Assembly (NCBI GenBank): GCA_963774895.1
Contig: CAVZGN010000004.1
Coordinates: 62,001 to 126,000, forward strand
Direction of reading: 5' to 3'
Length of the DNA: 64,000 nt
Source of the DNA: REEB76 sp963774895
Lineage (GTDB): Bacteria; Pseudomonadota; Gammaproteobacteria; Natronospirales; REEB76
Shown piece by piece: positions 17,406-25,641 of this stretch (the stretch's first letter is position 1; the number at the start of each line of letters is the position of its first letter). Both the position numbers and the translations under genes were made by a program. The notes below the pieces were generated by a model. The model ran no database searches. It was not told the DNA's origin and was given only the letters and a program-made list of their open reading frames with translations.

Positions 17406-19220
17406 ATGCCCCCCGCACTGGAACGCAGTCATACCTTCCGCTCGTTGCTGCCCTTTATCTGGGAGTTTCGCGGCCGCGCCATGCTGGCGCTCGCTTTTCT
17501 GGTTATAGCCAAAATCGCCACGGTGCTGATCCCGGTGGCCCTCAAGCACCTGGTGGACGACCTCAACCCGGTGCACCACGTCGCGCTGGTGCTGCCGGTG
17601 GCCTTGCTCATCGGTTATGGCGCGCTGCGTTTCGCCAGCACCCTGTTCGGCGAGTTACGCGACCTGGTGTTCGAATTTGCCGCCCTGCGCGCTGTGCGGC
17701 GCATCGCCTTACGCGTGTTCCGGCACCTGCATGACCTGGACCTGGCCTTCCACTTGGAACGCCAGACCGGCGGCCTCTCCCGGGACATCGAGCGCGGCAC
17801 CCGCGGCATCAGCTTCGTGCTGAGCTTCATGCTGTTCAATATCTTGCCGACGCTGCTGGAGATCGGGATGGTGCTGGGCATCTTCCTGTGGAATTTCTCC
17901 GCCTGGTTCGCGCTCATCATCGTCCTGTCGGTGGTGCTGTACATCGCCTTCTCCATCCTGGTCACCGAGTGGCGCATTCAGCACATGCGGCGTATGAACG
18001 AACTAGATTCGAAAGCCAATACCCGCGCCGTGGATAGCCTGCTGAACTACGAGACGGTGAAGTATTTCACCAATGAGGATTTCGAAGCGCGTCGCTACGA
18101 CCATGAAATGGCCTCCTGGGAACGCGAAGCCCTCAAGACCCAGTATTCCCTGTCCACGCTTAACAGCGGCCAGGCGTTGATCATTTCCCTGGGCGTGACC
18201 GCCATGATGCTGTTGGCCGGTTATGAAGTGGTACATGGCCGCATGACGCTGGGCGACTTCGTGATGGTCAACGCCTACATCGTGCAGCTGTTCATGCCGC
18301 TGAATTTCCTGGGCTTCGTCTACCGCGAGATGAAGCGCTCGGTAGTGGACATGGAACGCATGTTCGCGCTGCTGGACCGCAATACCCAAGTGGCGGACAA
18401 ACCCGGCGCAACGGCACTCAAGGTCAACCAGGGCGAGATGCGTTTCGAGAACGTGCGCTTCGGCTACAACCAGGAGCGGGAGATATTGCACGGCGTAAGT
18501 TTCGCGGTGCCGGCTGGCTCGAAGGTAGCGGTGGTGGGACCGAGCGGCGCTGGCAAGTCCACGCTCGCGCGTCTGCTGTTCCGCTTCTACGACGTCAGCG
18601 GCGGACGCATCCTGATCGATGGTCAGGACATCCGTGACGTGACCCGCGACAGCCTGCGGCGCAGCATCGGCATCGTGCCCCAGGACACTGTGCTGTTCAA
18701 CGACACCATCTACTACAACATCATCTATGGCCGGCCGGATGCTACCCGTTCGGAAGTTGAACAGGCGGCCGCCATGGCCAACCTCAAACACTTCATCGAC
18801 GTGCTGCCGCAAGGCTATGAGACGCTCGTGGGTGAGCGCGGCCTGAAATTATCCGGTGGTGAGAAACAACGCGTGGCCATCGCCCGCGCGATCCTCAAGA
18901 ATCCGTCGATCCTGGTGTTTGACGAAGCTACCTCCAGCCTGGACTCCAATGCCGAGCAGGCGATCCTGGTAGCCATGCACGAACTGGCGGAACACCGCAC
19001 CAGCCTGGTGATCGCACATCGACTCTCCACTATCGTGGATGCAGACGAGATCGTGGTGTTGGATCAGGGCGCGGTAGTGGAACGCGGCACGCACCGTGAA
19101 CTGCTGCGCGTCGGCGGTCTGTATGCACAGCTGTGGGCCTTACAGCAACGTGAAGCCGAAGAAAAACAGAAGCAAGCCTCCGAGCAACCTGTCCCGCCCG
19201 CTTTTGCCCTGAATGGTTAG
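17406..19220 (+). CDS. ABC exporter of the ATM1/HMT1 type (fused permease and ATPase)
   Basis: A half-transporter of 604 residues from ATG at 17406, preceded by AGGA at good distance; a TTG nine codons upstream is a weaker start. Six transmembrane helices (about residues 15-310) precede an ATPase domain with Walker A GPSGAGKST, the signature LSGGEKQRVAIARAIL, Walker B ILVFDEATSSLD and the H-loop IAHRLSTI. The membrane domain blocks LVFEFAALRAVRRIALRVF and LNYETVKYFTNEDFEARRYD match the ATM1/ABCB7/HMT1 group, whose members export glutathione-linked compounds (sulfur or iron-sulfur precursors, or metal conjugates). The substrate here cannot be read from sequence. The SDR gene starts eight bases after the stop, so they may be co-transcribed. 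Confidence 0.93.
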   Translation: MPPALERSHTFRSLLPFIWEFRGRAMLALAFLVIAKIATVLIPVALKHLVDDLNPVHHVALVLPVALLIGYGALRFASTLFGELRDLVFEFAALRAVRRIALRVFRHLHDLDLAFHLERQTGGLSRDIERGTRGISFVLSFMLFNILPTLLEIGMVLGIFLWNFSAWFALIIVLSVVLYIAFSILVTEWRIQHMRRMNELDSKANTRAVDSLLNYETVKYFTNEDFEARRYDHEMASWEREALKTQYSLSTLNSGQALIISLGVTAMMLLAGYEVVHGRMTLGDFVMVNAYIVQLFMPLNFLGFVYREMKRSVVDMERMFALLDRNTQVADKPGATALKVNQGEMRFENVRFGYNQEREILHGVSFAVPAGSKVAVVGPSGAGKSTLARLLFRFYDVSGGRILIDGQDIRDVTRDSLRRSIGIVPQDTVLFNDTIYYNIIYGRPDATRSEVEQAAAMANLKHFIDVLPQGYETLVGERGLKLSGGEKQRVAIARAILKNPSILVFDEATSSLDSNAEQAILVAMHELAEHRTSLVIAHRLSTIVDADEIVVLDQGAVVERGTHRELLRVGGLYAQLWALQQREAEEKQKQASEQPVPPAFALNG

Positions 19221-19228
19221 TCACTTCG

Positions 19229-20059
19229 ATGCCTGATAAGCGCAGCGTTCTGATAACCGGCTGCTCCAGCGGTATCGGTCTGGCCACTGCACGGGTGCTC
19301 AAGTCCCGCGGCTGGAATGTGATTGCTAGTGCCCGCAAGACCGAGGATGTCCAACGCCTCAAACAGATGGGCTTACAAGCTGTTCGTCTTAATATCGCTG
19401 ATCCGACCTCCATCGAAGACGCATTGAACGAGACTCTGACGCTCACGGGTGGGCGTTTGGATGCGCTGGTGAACAACGCCGGCATCGCCATCCCCGGCGC
19501 AGTTGAGGATCTGTCCAGCGAGGTAATGCAGCGCCAGTTCGACACCAATTTGTTCGGCACTCTCGAACTTACGAATGTGGTGCTGCCCATCATGCGACGA
19601 CAAGATCATGGCCGCATCGTCATGATCAGCTCCATCCTCGGTCGCGTGGCCATGCCTTGGCGGGGTGCCTACAACGCCAGCAAATTCGCGCTGGAAAGCA
19701 TCACCGACAGCCTGCGCCTGGAATTGCGCGGTACTGATATAAAGGTAAGCATCATCTGCCCCGGCCCGGTGAAAAGCCGTTTCCGGGACAATTCCCTTGC
19801 CAATTTCGACGAATACGTGGATACGGATTCAAGTCCCCACCGGGAGAGTTACACACGTCTCAAGGCCCAGACTGGAGAAAAGAAGGACAACACGCCTTTT
19901 ACAGTACCGCCGGAAACCGTGGCCAGAAAAATTGTTCAAGCACTGGAAAGCGCGCATCCGAAGGCACGGTATTACGTCACGGTTCCTGCTTACATCCTCG
20001 CCTTTCTGCGCTGCGTCTTGCCCACACGCTGGATGGATGCACTACTCGCCCGGATATAG
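19229..20059 (+). CDS. short-chain dehydrogenase/reductase
   Basis: A 276-residue classical SDR. The nucleotide-binding motif TGCSSGIG lies at residues 10-17, NNAG near 85, the catalytic Ser in MISSILG near 133 and the Tyr-Lys pair in YNASK near 149-153; PGPVKSRF follows. After the core there is an extended C-terminal region ending in a hydrophobic segment (VPAYILAFLRCVLP), which recalls membrane-associated SDRs such as YbbO. Substrate unknown; NADP(H)-dependent reduction of aldehydes or ketones is possible. Adjacent to the ABC exporter (eight-base gap). Confidence 0.9.
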   Translation: MPDKRSVLITGCSSGIGLATARVLKSRGWNVIASARKTEDVQRLKQMGLQAVRLNIADPTSIEDALNETLTLTGGRLDALVNNAGIAIPGAVEDLSSEVMQRQFDTNLFGTLELTNVVLPIMRRQDHGRIVMISSILGRVAMPWRGAYNASKFALESITDSLRLELRGTDIKVSIICPGPVKSRFRDNSLANFDEYVDTDSSPHRESYTRLKAQTGEKKDNTPFTVPPETVARKIVQALESAHPKARYYVTVPAYILAFLRCVLPTRWMDALLARI

Positions 20060-20064
20060 GTGAT

Positions 20065-20093
20065 TTGACAGCTATACGGCATTGCCGTATAGT
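20065..20093 (+). promoter_or_regulatory. near-consensus promoter with a 21-base palindromic operator for the toxin-antitoxin pair
   Basis: TTGACA (20065-20070) and TATAGT (20088-20093) are separated by 17 bases, an almost ideal sigma-70 promoter. Between and overlapping them lies a perfect palindrome, CTATACGGCA-T-TGCCGTATAG (20072-20092), covering the spacer and most of the -10 box. The toxin ATG follows at 20121. Position and symmetry are what an autorepressing HigA-type antitoxin would bind. Confidence 0.85.
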
Positions 20094-20120
20094 GCCTTAC
20101 AACAACGACAAGTATGTCGC

Positions 20121-20429
20121 ATGGTTATCATCGAGGCGCCATTATTTTCTCGGCTGGTTTATGACTACCTGAGTGACGATGAATATGCTGCGCTGCTATG
20201 GGCGCTCACCCTGCACCCGGGAAAGGGCGCCATCATTCCAGGTGGCAGTGGCATAAGAAAACTGCGGTGGGCGATACCGGGTAAAGGCAAACGCGGTGGA
20301 TTACGGATCATCTACTACTGGAAAAGCAAATCAGGCGAAATCTGGTTACTAACACTTTATGGCAAAAATGAAGCCGCCGATATTCCGAGACGCTTATTAA
20401 AGATATTGAAACAGGAGATTGACTCATGA
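20121..20429 (+). CDS. RelE/HigB-family toxin of a type II toxin-antitoxin pair
   Basis: A 102-residue protein from ATG at 20121 (MVIIEAPLFSRLVYDYLSDD). Blocks GIRKLRWAIPGKGKRGGLRI and IYYWKSKSGEIWLLTLYGKN, then EAADIPRRLLKIL, match the RelE/ParE-superfamily group annotated as HigB/RelE toxins, usually ribosome-dependent mRNA interferases. Candidate catalytic basic residues sit in KLRWAIPGKGKRGGLR. The gene precedes its antitoxin and overlaps it by four bases (ATGA), the toxin-first order of higBA pairs. Transcription should start from the promoter at 20065-20093. Confidence 0.88.
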   Translation: MVIIEAPLFSRLVYDYLSDDEYAALLWALTLHPGKGAIIPGGSGIRKLRWAIPGKGKRGGLRIIYYWKSKSGEIWLLTLYGKNEAADIPRRLLKILKQEIDS

Positions 20430-20695
20430 CCACGAAACGTAACATTGGACAGGAAATCCTCGATGGCATCCGCGCAATCAAAACTGGTAAGGGCAAAAAA
20501 TGCATCGTCAAGATGCCTGATGATGTGCGCGTCATCCGCGAACGCCTGGACCTATCACAGTCCGCTTTTGCCGCCCTACTCGGCGTCAGCCTGCGAACCT
20601 TGCAGGACTGGGAACAAGGTCGCCGCAAACCAACTGGATCGGCCTATGCACTTTTAAGAGTTGCTACACGACATCCAGAAGCTCTTATCAACTGA
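20426..20695 (+). CDS. XRE-family HTH antitoxin (HigA-like)
   Basis: An 89-residue protein with a helix-turn-helix at about residues 37-75 (VIRERLDLSQSAFAALLGVS and LRTLQDWEQGRRKPTG). This pattern is typical of HigA-type antitoxins paired with RelE/HigB toxins. It should neutralise the upstream toxin by binding and repress the operon through the 21-base palindrome. The N-terminal 35 residues (IGQEILDGIRAIKTGKGKK) would carry toxin contacts. The pair ends 17 bases before the convergent argC stop. Confidence 0.9.
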   Translation: MTTKRNIGQEILDGIRAIKTGKGKKCIVKMPDDVRVIRERLDLSQSAFAALLGVSLRTLQDWEQGRRKPTGSAYALLRVATRHPEALIN

Positions 20696-20711
20696 CAATA
20701 TCAGACTTGCG

Positions 20712-21779
20712 CTAAGCCGGGTAAGCTCCCACAGAATTCAATCCAGTCATTTCATTAAGAGCATGCGCGATATTCATGTTCTGCACCGCCTGCCCCGCCA
20801 TGCCCTTCACCAGATTATCCAGCGCAGTCATGATCACCACGTTTCCGTCTCTTTCGTGCACGGCGATATCGCAGTAATTGCTGCCTGCAACAGCTGTGAC
20901 TCGCGGCGTGTCATCCACCAGATGTATGAACGGCGCATCCCGGTAAAAGTCGGCATATTTTTTCCTGAGCATCGCCCCGTTTAATCTAAGCGCTGCGGGC
21001 GGATGCAGTTGCACGGTGGCGAAGATACCTCGCACCAGAGGCGCCGAGTGTGGCACGAACGCCAGGCTGTACCCACGGGTCTTTTCCGCATCCAACAGGC
21101 GCGTAACTTCTGCTTCGTGTTGATGATTCAGCACTTTATAAGCACGAAAGTCATTGGCACGCGTGGGATGGTGCGTGGCCTCCGAGGGCGTGGCACCCGA
21201 CCCGGAAGAACCGGTGGCAGCGCTCACGGCGATGAATCCCAGATCTTTGAGTCCCGCCAACGGCAGCAGGGCGAGTTGGATGGCGGTGGCGAAACAGCCG
21301 GGGCTGGCGATGCGCCTGGCGCCTTTGATCTTTTCTCTTTGCCATTCCGGCAGTCCATAGACGAAACTGCCGAGCGCCTTCGGACACGGATGTGGTTTGC
21401 CGTAGGCACGGCCGAAGGCTTCAGCATCATCCAGGCGGAAATCACCGGATAGATCGATGAGCGTGAGCCTGCCTGACAGTTTGTACTTCGACCAATCCGC
21501 TTCCAGGCCAGCCAATTGTTGCGCAAGTTCGAAATGCGGCATGGCGGAAAACACTACGGGATTTTCAGACTCCGCGAACGCTGACCAATCAGGCTGCGGC
21601 TCGAAGTTTCCGTCCACCGCGCTGCGCAGGTTGGGATGCACTTTCCAGAAAGGTTCGCCGGCATATTTACGCGAAACGGCGCGCATGCTCTCCACCTGCG
21701 GATGCTGAGACAGCAGCCGCAACAGTTCACCGCCGCCGTAGCCGGAACCGCCCAGGATGTAAACACTGATTTTTTGCAT
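20712..21779 (-). CDS. argC: N-acetyl-gamma-glutamyl-phosphate reductase
   Basis: A 355-residue enzyme that reduces N-acylglutamyl phosphate to the semialdehyde with NADPH, the third step of arginine synthesis. Seen: N-terminal nucleotide-binding motif ILGGSGYGGGELLRLL (about residues 8-23), the catalytic cysteine in ASPGCFATAIQLALLPL (near residue 158), and the histidine region FVPHSAPLVRGI. Length fits the longer argC type. It is the last gene of the minus-strand arginine cluster, 108 bases after the DUF1611 gene, with a family A repeat in the gap. If the pathway runs on succinylated intermediates, as the carbamoyltransferase suggests, this enzyme would act on N-succinylglutamyl phosphate. 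Confidence 0.95.
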   Translation of the reverse strand: MQKISVYILGGSGYGGGELLRLLSQHPQVESMRAVSRKYAGEPFWKVHPNLRSAVDGNFEPQPDWSAFAESENPVVFSAMPHFELAQQLAGLEADWSKYKLSGRLTLIDLSGDFRLDDAEAFGRAYGKPHPCPKALGSFVYGLPEWQREKIKGARRIASPGCFATAIQLALLPLAGLKDLGFIAVSAATGSSGSGATPSEATHHPTRANDFRAYKVLNHQHEAEVTRLLDAEKTRGYSLAFVPHSAPLVRGIFATVQLHPPAALRLNGAMLRKKYADFYRDAPFIHLVDDTPRVTAVAGSNYCDIAVHERDGNVVIMTALDNLVKGMAGQAVQNMNIAHALNEMTGLNSVGAYPA

Positions 21780-21815
21780 GCTGTCTATGTGAGATGACCA
21801 ATTAATTCCTTGCGT

Positions 21816-21859
21816 ACCCTCATCCCTAACCCTTCTCCCGCAGGGAGAAGGGTATCAAG
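21816..21859. repeat. family A dispersed palindrome upstream of argC
   Basis: ACCCTCATCCCTAACCCTTC then TCCCGCAGGGAGAAGGGT, a hairpin of the same family as 14125 and 34226. It sits between argC and the DUF1611 gene, so any attenuating effect would fall on argC. Confidence 0.7.
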
Positions 21860-21887
21860 ACTTTTCTTAAATGAAGAATGCATCCTG

Positions 21888-23000
21888 TTATTTCCCCTCG
21901 CCAGCCGGGAGAGGGGTAAGGAGTGAGGGCCGTATTGCAGCAGAGGTCGAATTCCCAACCCCACGCCTGGCAATTACATTCAGCAGATGGTCACCCAGCG
22001 CTTTCGAGTGGGTCAGGGCATTGATGGCGGGTTTGCCGGTGACGCGCTCCACAAAACGCACGCCCACGTTGTTGTCGGTGCACGGACCCGCCACCACGTC
22101 CACACTGATGCCGTATTGTTGCTGCAGATGCTGTACGCCGCCGGCCACACCCACCGGATCATTGGCACAGAACACGAAGGCGGCGGTAAGCGCTTTCAGA
22201 CCGGGATCGGCAAGAATGGCCTGCACGCCATACTCCCCCATCACGCCGTCTCCGGTTTCGGCCACGACCACATCGAGGCTGCGTGCCGCCAGCTCGGAGA
22301 AAATTGTCCTGGCCACCTGTGCCGCGGAATCCGGCCCGGTGCAGACAATGCCGGCATCGGTGAAATCCAGGGTTACTTCCGCGCCGTAGTCGTGCATGCT
22401 CAGGGTATCGCGCATCAGGGAAACGCCGGTGAGCTTGGCCCCGCCCACGCGATAGCCGGCCTGGGAAAGTCGCCGCACGATCGCGCAAGCTGCCGCGGTT
22501 TTGCCCGCGCTCATGCATGTGCCGGCGACGTAAATCACCTTGCCGCCCGGATTCAGGTCGCGCCCGCCGATGGCACCCATGCGGATGTTCGCAGGCTGGC
22601 CTTCCCGCGAACCGAATTCGGGATAGACCAGCACCTGGCCCAGTACGTCGAATTCAAAAGGCCGGCCGACCTCAGGGTTGTGGGAAACACACTCGCCGAT
22701 TACACCGCCGAGATTAAGTACATGCAGTACCTGGCCGGCGCGCACGCTTTTCGGCAACACACCCTCGTAGCCATGCAAGGCGTTTCTGTGGCCCAGGGCC
22801 CCGACGATGATGTCTTCACTGTGCACCACCGTCATGCGACCGTGCACATCCTCAAGCGTGTTGTAGGCTGATTTATCGTTGATGATGCGTCCGGCCACCA
22901 CCGCGCCATGTTCCGCACGAATCTCGGGGGACAGCGTCAGCGCACGATCCAGTTTCAGATTGCGGGTGACGGAGGCAATCTTGTCGGCGCTAATTCTCAT
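21888..23000 (-). CDS. DUF1611 protein within the arginine operon; candidate N-acylglutamate synthase
   Basis: A 370-residue protein from ATG at 23000 (MRISADKIASVT). It matches the DUF1611 family: N-terminal Rossmann-like domain (about 30-140) and a C-terminal P-loop domain with GTCMSAGKT (160-168), followed by VVAETGDGVMGEYG and FCANDPVGVAGG. DUF1611 proteins are often annotated only as epimerase-like or hypothetical. One member, DgcN, is to my knowledge reported as a D-glutamate N-acetyltransferase feeding N-acetylglutamate into arginine metabolism. This gene sits between argG and argC, in a cluster with no argA, argJ or GNAT-type synthase, so acylation of glutamate is a reasoned guess. 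The last 14 or so residues (TPLPAGEGK end) are encoded by a dispersed family A repeat, so the natural C-terminus has been altered. Confidence 0.75.
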   Translation of the reverse strand: MRISADKIASVTRNLKLDRALTLSPEIRAEHGAVVAGRIINDKSAYNTLEDVHGRMTVVHSEDIIVGALGHRNALHGYEGVLPKSVRAGQVLHVLNLGGVIGECVSHNPEVGRPFEFDVLGQVLVYPEFGSREGQPANIRMGAIGGRDLNPGGKVIYVAGTCMSAGKTAAACAIVRRLSQAGYRVGGAKLTGVSLMRDTLSMHDYGAEVTLDFTDAGIVCTGPDSAAQVARTIFSELAARSLDVVVAETGDGVMGEYGVQAILADPGLKALTAAFVFCANDPVGVAGGVQHLQQQYGISVDVVAGPCTDNNVGVRFVERVTGKPAINALTHSKALGDHLLNVIARRGVGNSTSAAIRPSLLTPLPAGEGK

Positions 23001-23017
23001 TGATTTTTCCAATAATT

Positions 23018-23040
23018 CCCCTCTCCCATCGGGAGAGGGA
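23018..23040. repeat. family A dispersed palindrome upstream of the DUF1611 gene
   Basis: CCCCTCTCCCATCGGGAGAG and three more bases form a short perfect-stem hairpin (CCCTCTCCC/GGGAGAGGG) in the 63-base gap between argG and the DUF1611 start. Confidence 0.75.
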
Positions 23041-23063
23041 ATCAAGATTCTCCTTATACACAT

Positions 23064-24260
23064 TCATTTGGTTTCGCCTGCCTGTAGCGCGAGTATCTGC
23101 TGCACACCATAGAGTTTGGCGAAACCCGCGGCTTCCGCGCCGCTCCACAGACGGTTGGCTTCACCGTAACTGGCCACCTTGGCATCCATGAGTGAATGCG
23201 GTGAGCGTACGCCGTCCACGACGAACGTGCGCGGATGGAGCGTGAGTTTCACATCGCCTGTTGCCTGTTTCTGGCTGGATTCAAGAAAGGCTTCCAGATC
23301 CCGCGCCAGCGGGTCGAAGAAATGTCCTTCGTGCAGCAACTGGCCGTAGAGGTTGCCAAGGGTATCCTTCCAGAATTGCTGCTTGCCGGTGAGCACGAGC
23401 TTTTCCAATTCGCGATGCGCACCGATCAGCAGGTGCGCGGCCGGGGCCTCGAAACCGACACGCCCCTTGATGCCCAGGATGGTATCGCCCAGATGCACGC
23501 CGCGGCCGACGCCGTATCGGCGGCCGATGGTATTCAGTTCTGCGATGAGCGCTACCGGATCCAGTGGTTTGCCATCTATGGCAATCGGCACGCCCCGCCT
23601 GAAGCCCAACGCCATTGGCCTGGGTGTGAGTTTCGCGGCATCGATCTCGCCGCCTGGAAATGCCGCTTCCGGCAGCGCGCTCCAGGAATCCAGCGTCTCG
23701 CGTCCGCCCACGGAGGTGCCCCACATGCCTTCGTTTACTGAATAGTGCTCGGTCTTCTCCGGAAACTCAAAACCGTGTTTCTTCAGATAGGCACGTTCCT
23801 CGGCACGGCTCAAGGCCAGTGTGCGGATCGGAGTGATGAGCTCCAGTTCAGGCGCCAGGGCGCGGAACGCCACATCGAAACGCACCTGGTCGTTGCCGGC
23901 GCCGGTGGAACCGTGCGCCAGTGCGGTGGCGCCGAGTTTCTTCGCCAGCGCCACCACTTCCGCGGCCTGCGCTACACGCTCCGCCGATACGCTCAGTGGA
24001 TAGAGATTGCCGCGTAGCACGTTGCCATAGATTAGATAGCGCAGATAACGGTCGAATAGTTCCGCGCGCGCGTCGATAGTGTGTTGGGCTTTGGCACCCA
24101 GTTTCGGCGACAGGTCTTCGATGCGTCGCAGTTCCTCGGCACTGAAGCCACCGGTGTTCACCGTGACGGTGGTGACCTGGTAGCCCTGCTCCCGCAGATG
24201 GATGACGCAGAAGGAGGTATCCAGGCCGCCGGAGAAAGCCAGTACTACATGCTTACCCAT
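23064..24260 (-). CDS. argG: argininosuccinate synthase
   Basis: A 398-residue enzyme that ligates citrulline and aspartate using ATP. The start ATG at 24260 gives MGKHVVLAFSGGLDTSFCVI with the PP-loop motif AFSGGLDTS at residues 8-16. Further family blocks: ALAHGSTGAGNDQVRFDVAF near residue 113, KTEHYSVNEGMWG near 178 and the RPMALGFRRG region. The start is one base after the argH stop, so it is tightly coupled to argH. The sequence resembles the Xanthomonadales-type ArgG in overall length and motif detail. It belongs to the argD-argF'-argB-argH-argG operon. Confidence 0.95.
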   Translation of the reverse strand: MGKHVVLAFSGGLDTSFCVIHLREQGYQVTTVTVNTGGFSAEELRRIEDLSPKLGAKAQHTIDARAELFDRYLRYLIYGNVLRGNLYPLSVSAERVAQAAEVVALAKKLGATALAHGSTGAGNDQVRFDVAFRALAPELELITPIRTLALSRAEERAYLKKHGFEFPEKTEHYSVNEGMWGTSVGGRETLDSWSALPEAAFPGGEIDAAKLTPRPMALGFRRGVPIAIDGKPLDPVALIAELNTIGRRYGVGRGVHLGDTILGIKGRVGFEAPAAHLLIGAHRELEKLVLTGKQQFWKDTLGNLYGQLLHEGHFFDPLARDLEAFLESSQKQATGDVKLTLHPRTFVVDGVRSPHSLMDAKVASYGEANRLWSGAEAAGFAKLYGVQQILALQAGETK

Positions 24261-24261
24261 G

Positions 24262-25641
24262 TCACTCACCACCGATCTTCTTATGCCAGATATCTTTTTC
24301 GCATTTTTCGATATGCGCACGGGTCGCTGTTATCCAGTGCTCTGCTTGTTTGCAATCCTCTGTAATCAATTCAAGGCCGAGGTTGCCTAGGCCACCGATA
24401 TGGGTGGACTTTAATGCCTTGCGGTCAGGATTGAATATCCCATTCTGCAATTGCTGCGCAACTCGCTGATAGGCATCGCGGAACGGCAAGCCTTGCTGTG
24501 CCAAACGCGTGGCTTCGTGGGCGGCATACAGTTCATCGCCGCAGGCGGCGTGTGCACGCTCGGCATTTACATTAAGGCTGGGCACAAGGCGCACGAGTAT
24601 GGTCAGCAGCGCGTGCGCCGTATCCAGCGCCGCGAACAGCGGTTTCTTCAACAATTGGAAGTCGCGGTGGTAACTGGACGGCAAGCCGCCGGCCAGCTCC
24701 TGCAGCATCGCCGCATGCCCGCGCAGCTCACGGCAACGGGCGCGTGCCAGTTCCACCACATCCGGGTTGCATTTCTGGGGCATGATGGACGAGCCGGTGG
24801 TAAAGGCCTCCGGCAAGTCCAGGAATCCGAACTCCGGCATCGAGTACAGCACCACGTCCCAGAGAAACTTCTCCAGCACCAGGCCGACGGATGCCAGTTC
24901 GTTCACCAGCGCCAGTTCATGGCGGCCGCGGGAATTCATCACATCGGCGGGACTGATCTGCACACCGGAGAATCCCAATAGCCGGGCGAGATATTCCCGG
25001 TCGAGGGGCAACGGCACACCGAAACCCGCGGCAGCGCCCAGAGGGCAGCGGTCCAAGCGTGCGTACACGGATTGCATCGCCACCAGTTCTTCTCCGAGTC
25101 CCGCCGCGAACGATCCTGCCCACATTCCGAAACTGGAAGGCATGGCGCGGCGCAGATGTGTGTAACCCGGCAGGCTCTCATCCGCATGAGCATGCGCGAA
25201 TTTGATGAATGTGCCCACCAGCTGTGCCGCCTGCGTTGCGATGCCCAGCAATGCGTCGCGCATATACAGGCGCAGCGCCAGGATCACCTGGTCGTTGCGC
25301 GAGCGCCCCAGATGGATGCGTTTGCCGGCATCGCCCAGTTGCTGCGTGAGCAACTGCTCGATGGCCGTGTGACAATCTTCCTGCGCCGGATCGATGCCGA
25401 TTTTACCGCGGCGCGCGCGTAACGCGATCTCAGCCAGGGCATCCACCAGTGCCTGTGCATCTTTCACCGGCATCAGGCCAGTGTGCGCCAGCATGCGCGC
25501 ATGTGCGGCGCTGCCCAACGCATCGAACGGTATCAGGCGCTGATCCAGTACCGGATCATCGCCGACGCTAAAGCGATGCATGTCCGCATCCAGCGGCAGG
25601 CCTTTCTCCCAGAGGCGCGGCGGATTTTTTTCCTCGTTCAT
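24262..25641 (-). CDS. argH: argininosuccinate lyase
   Basis: A 459-residue member of the fumarase/aspartase superfamily that splits argininosuccinate into arginine and fumarate. The superfamily signature GSSIMPQKCNPDVVELARA lies near residue 285, the IHLGRSRNDQVILALRLYMR block near residue 108, and YTHLRRAMPSSFGMW near residue 160. The start overlaps the argB stop by four bases (25638-25641). All catalytic blocks look complete. It is last but two in the arginine operon before the DUF1611 gene. Confidence 0.96.
   Translation of the reverse strand: MNEEKNPPRLWEKGLPLDADMHRFSVGDDPVLDQRLIPFDALGSAAHARMLAHTGLMPVKDAQALVDALAEIALRARRGKIGIDPAQEDCHTAIEQLLTQQLGDAGKRIHLGRSRNDQVILALRLYMRDALLGIATQAAQLVGTFIKFAHAHADESLPGYTHLRRAMPSSFGMWAGSFAAGLGEELVAMQSVYARLDRCPLGAAAGFGVPLPLDREYLARLLGFSGVQISPADVMNSRGRHELALVNELASVGLVLEKFLWDVVLYSMPEFGFLDLPEAFTTGSSIMPQKCNPDVVELARARCRELRGHAAMLQELAGGLPSSYHRDFQLLKKPLFAALDTAHALLTILVRLVPSLNVNAERAHAACGDELYAAHEATRLAQQGLPFRDAYQRVAQQLQNGIFNPDRKALKSTHIGGLGNLGLELITEDCKQAEHWITATRAHIEKCEKDIWHKKIGGE

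Noticed and set aside
21987..22871. Long open frame antisense to the DUF1611 gene
   Set aside because: It has histidine/arginine-rich, low-hydrophobicity composition typical of a shadow frame and no family motifs; the opposite strand carries a clear P-loop protein.
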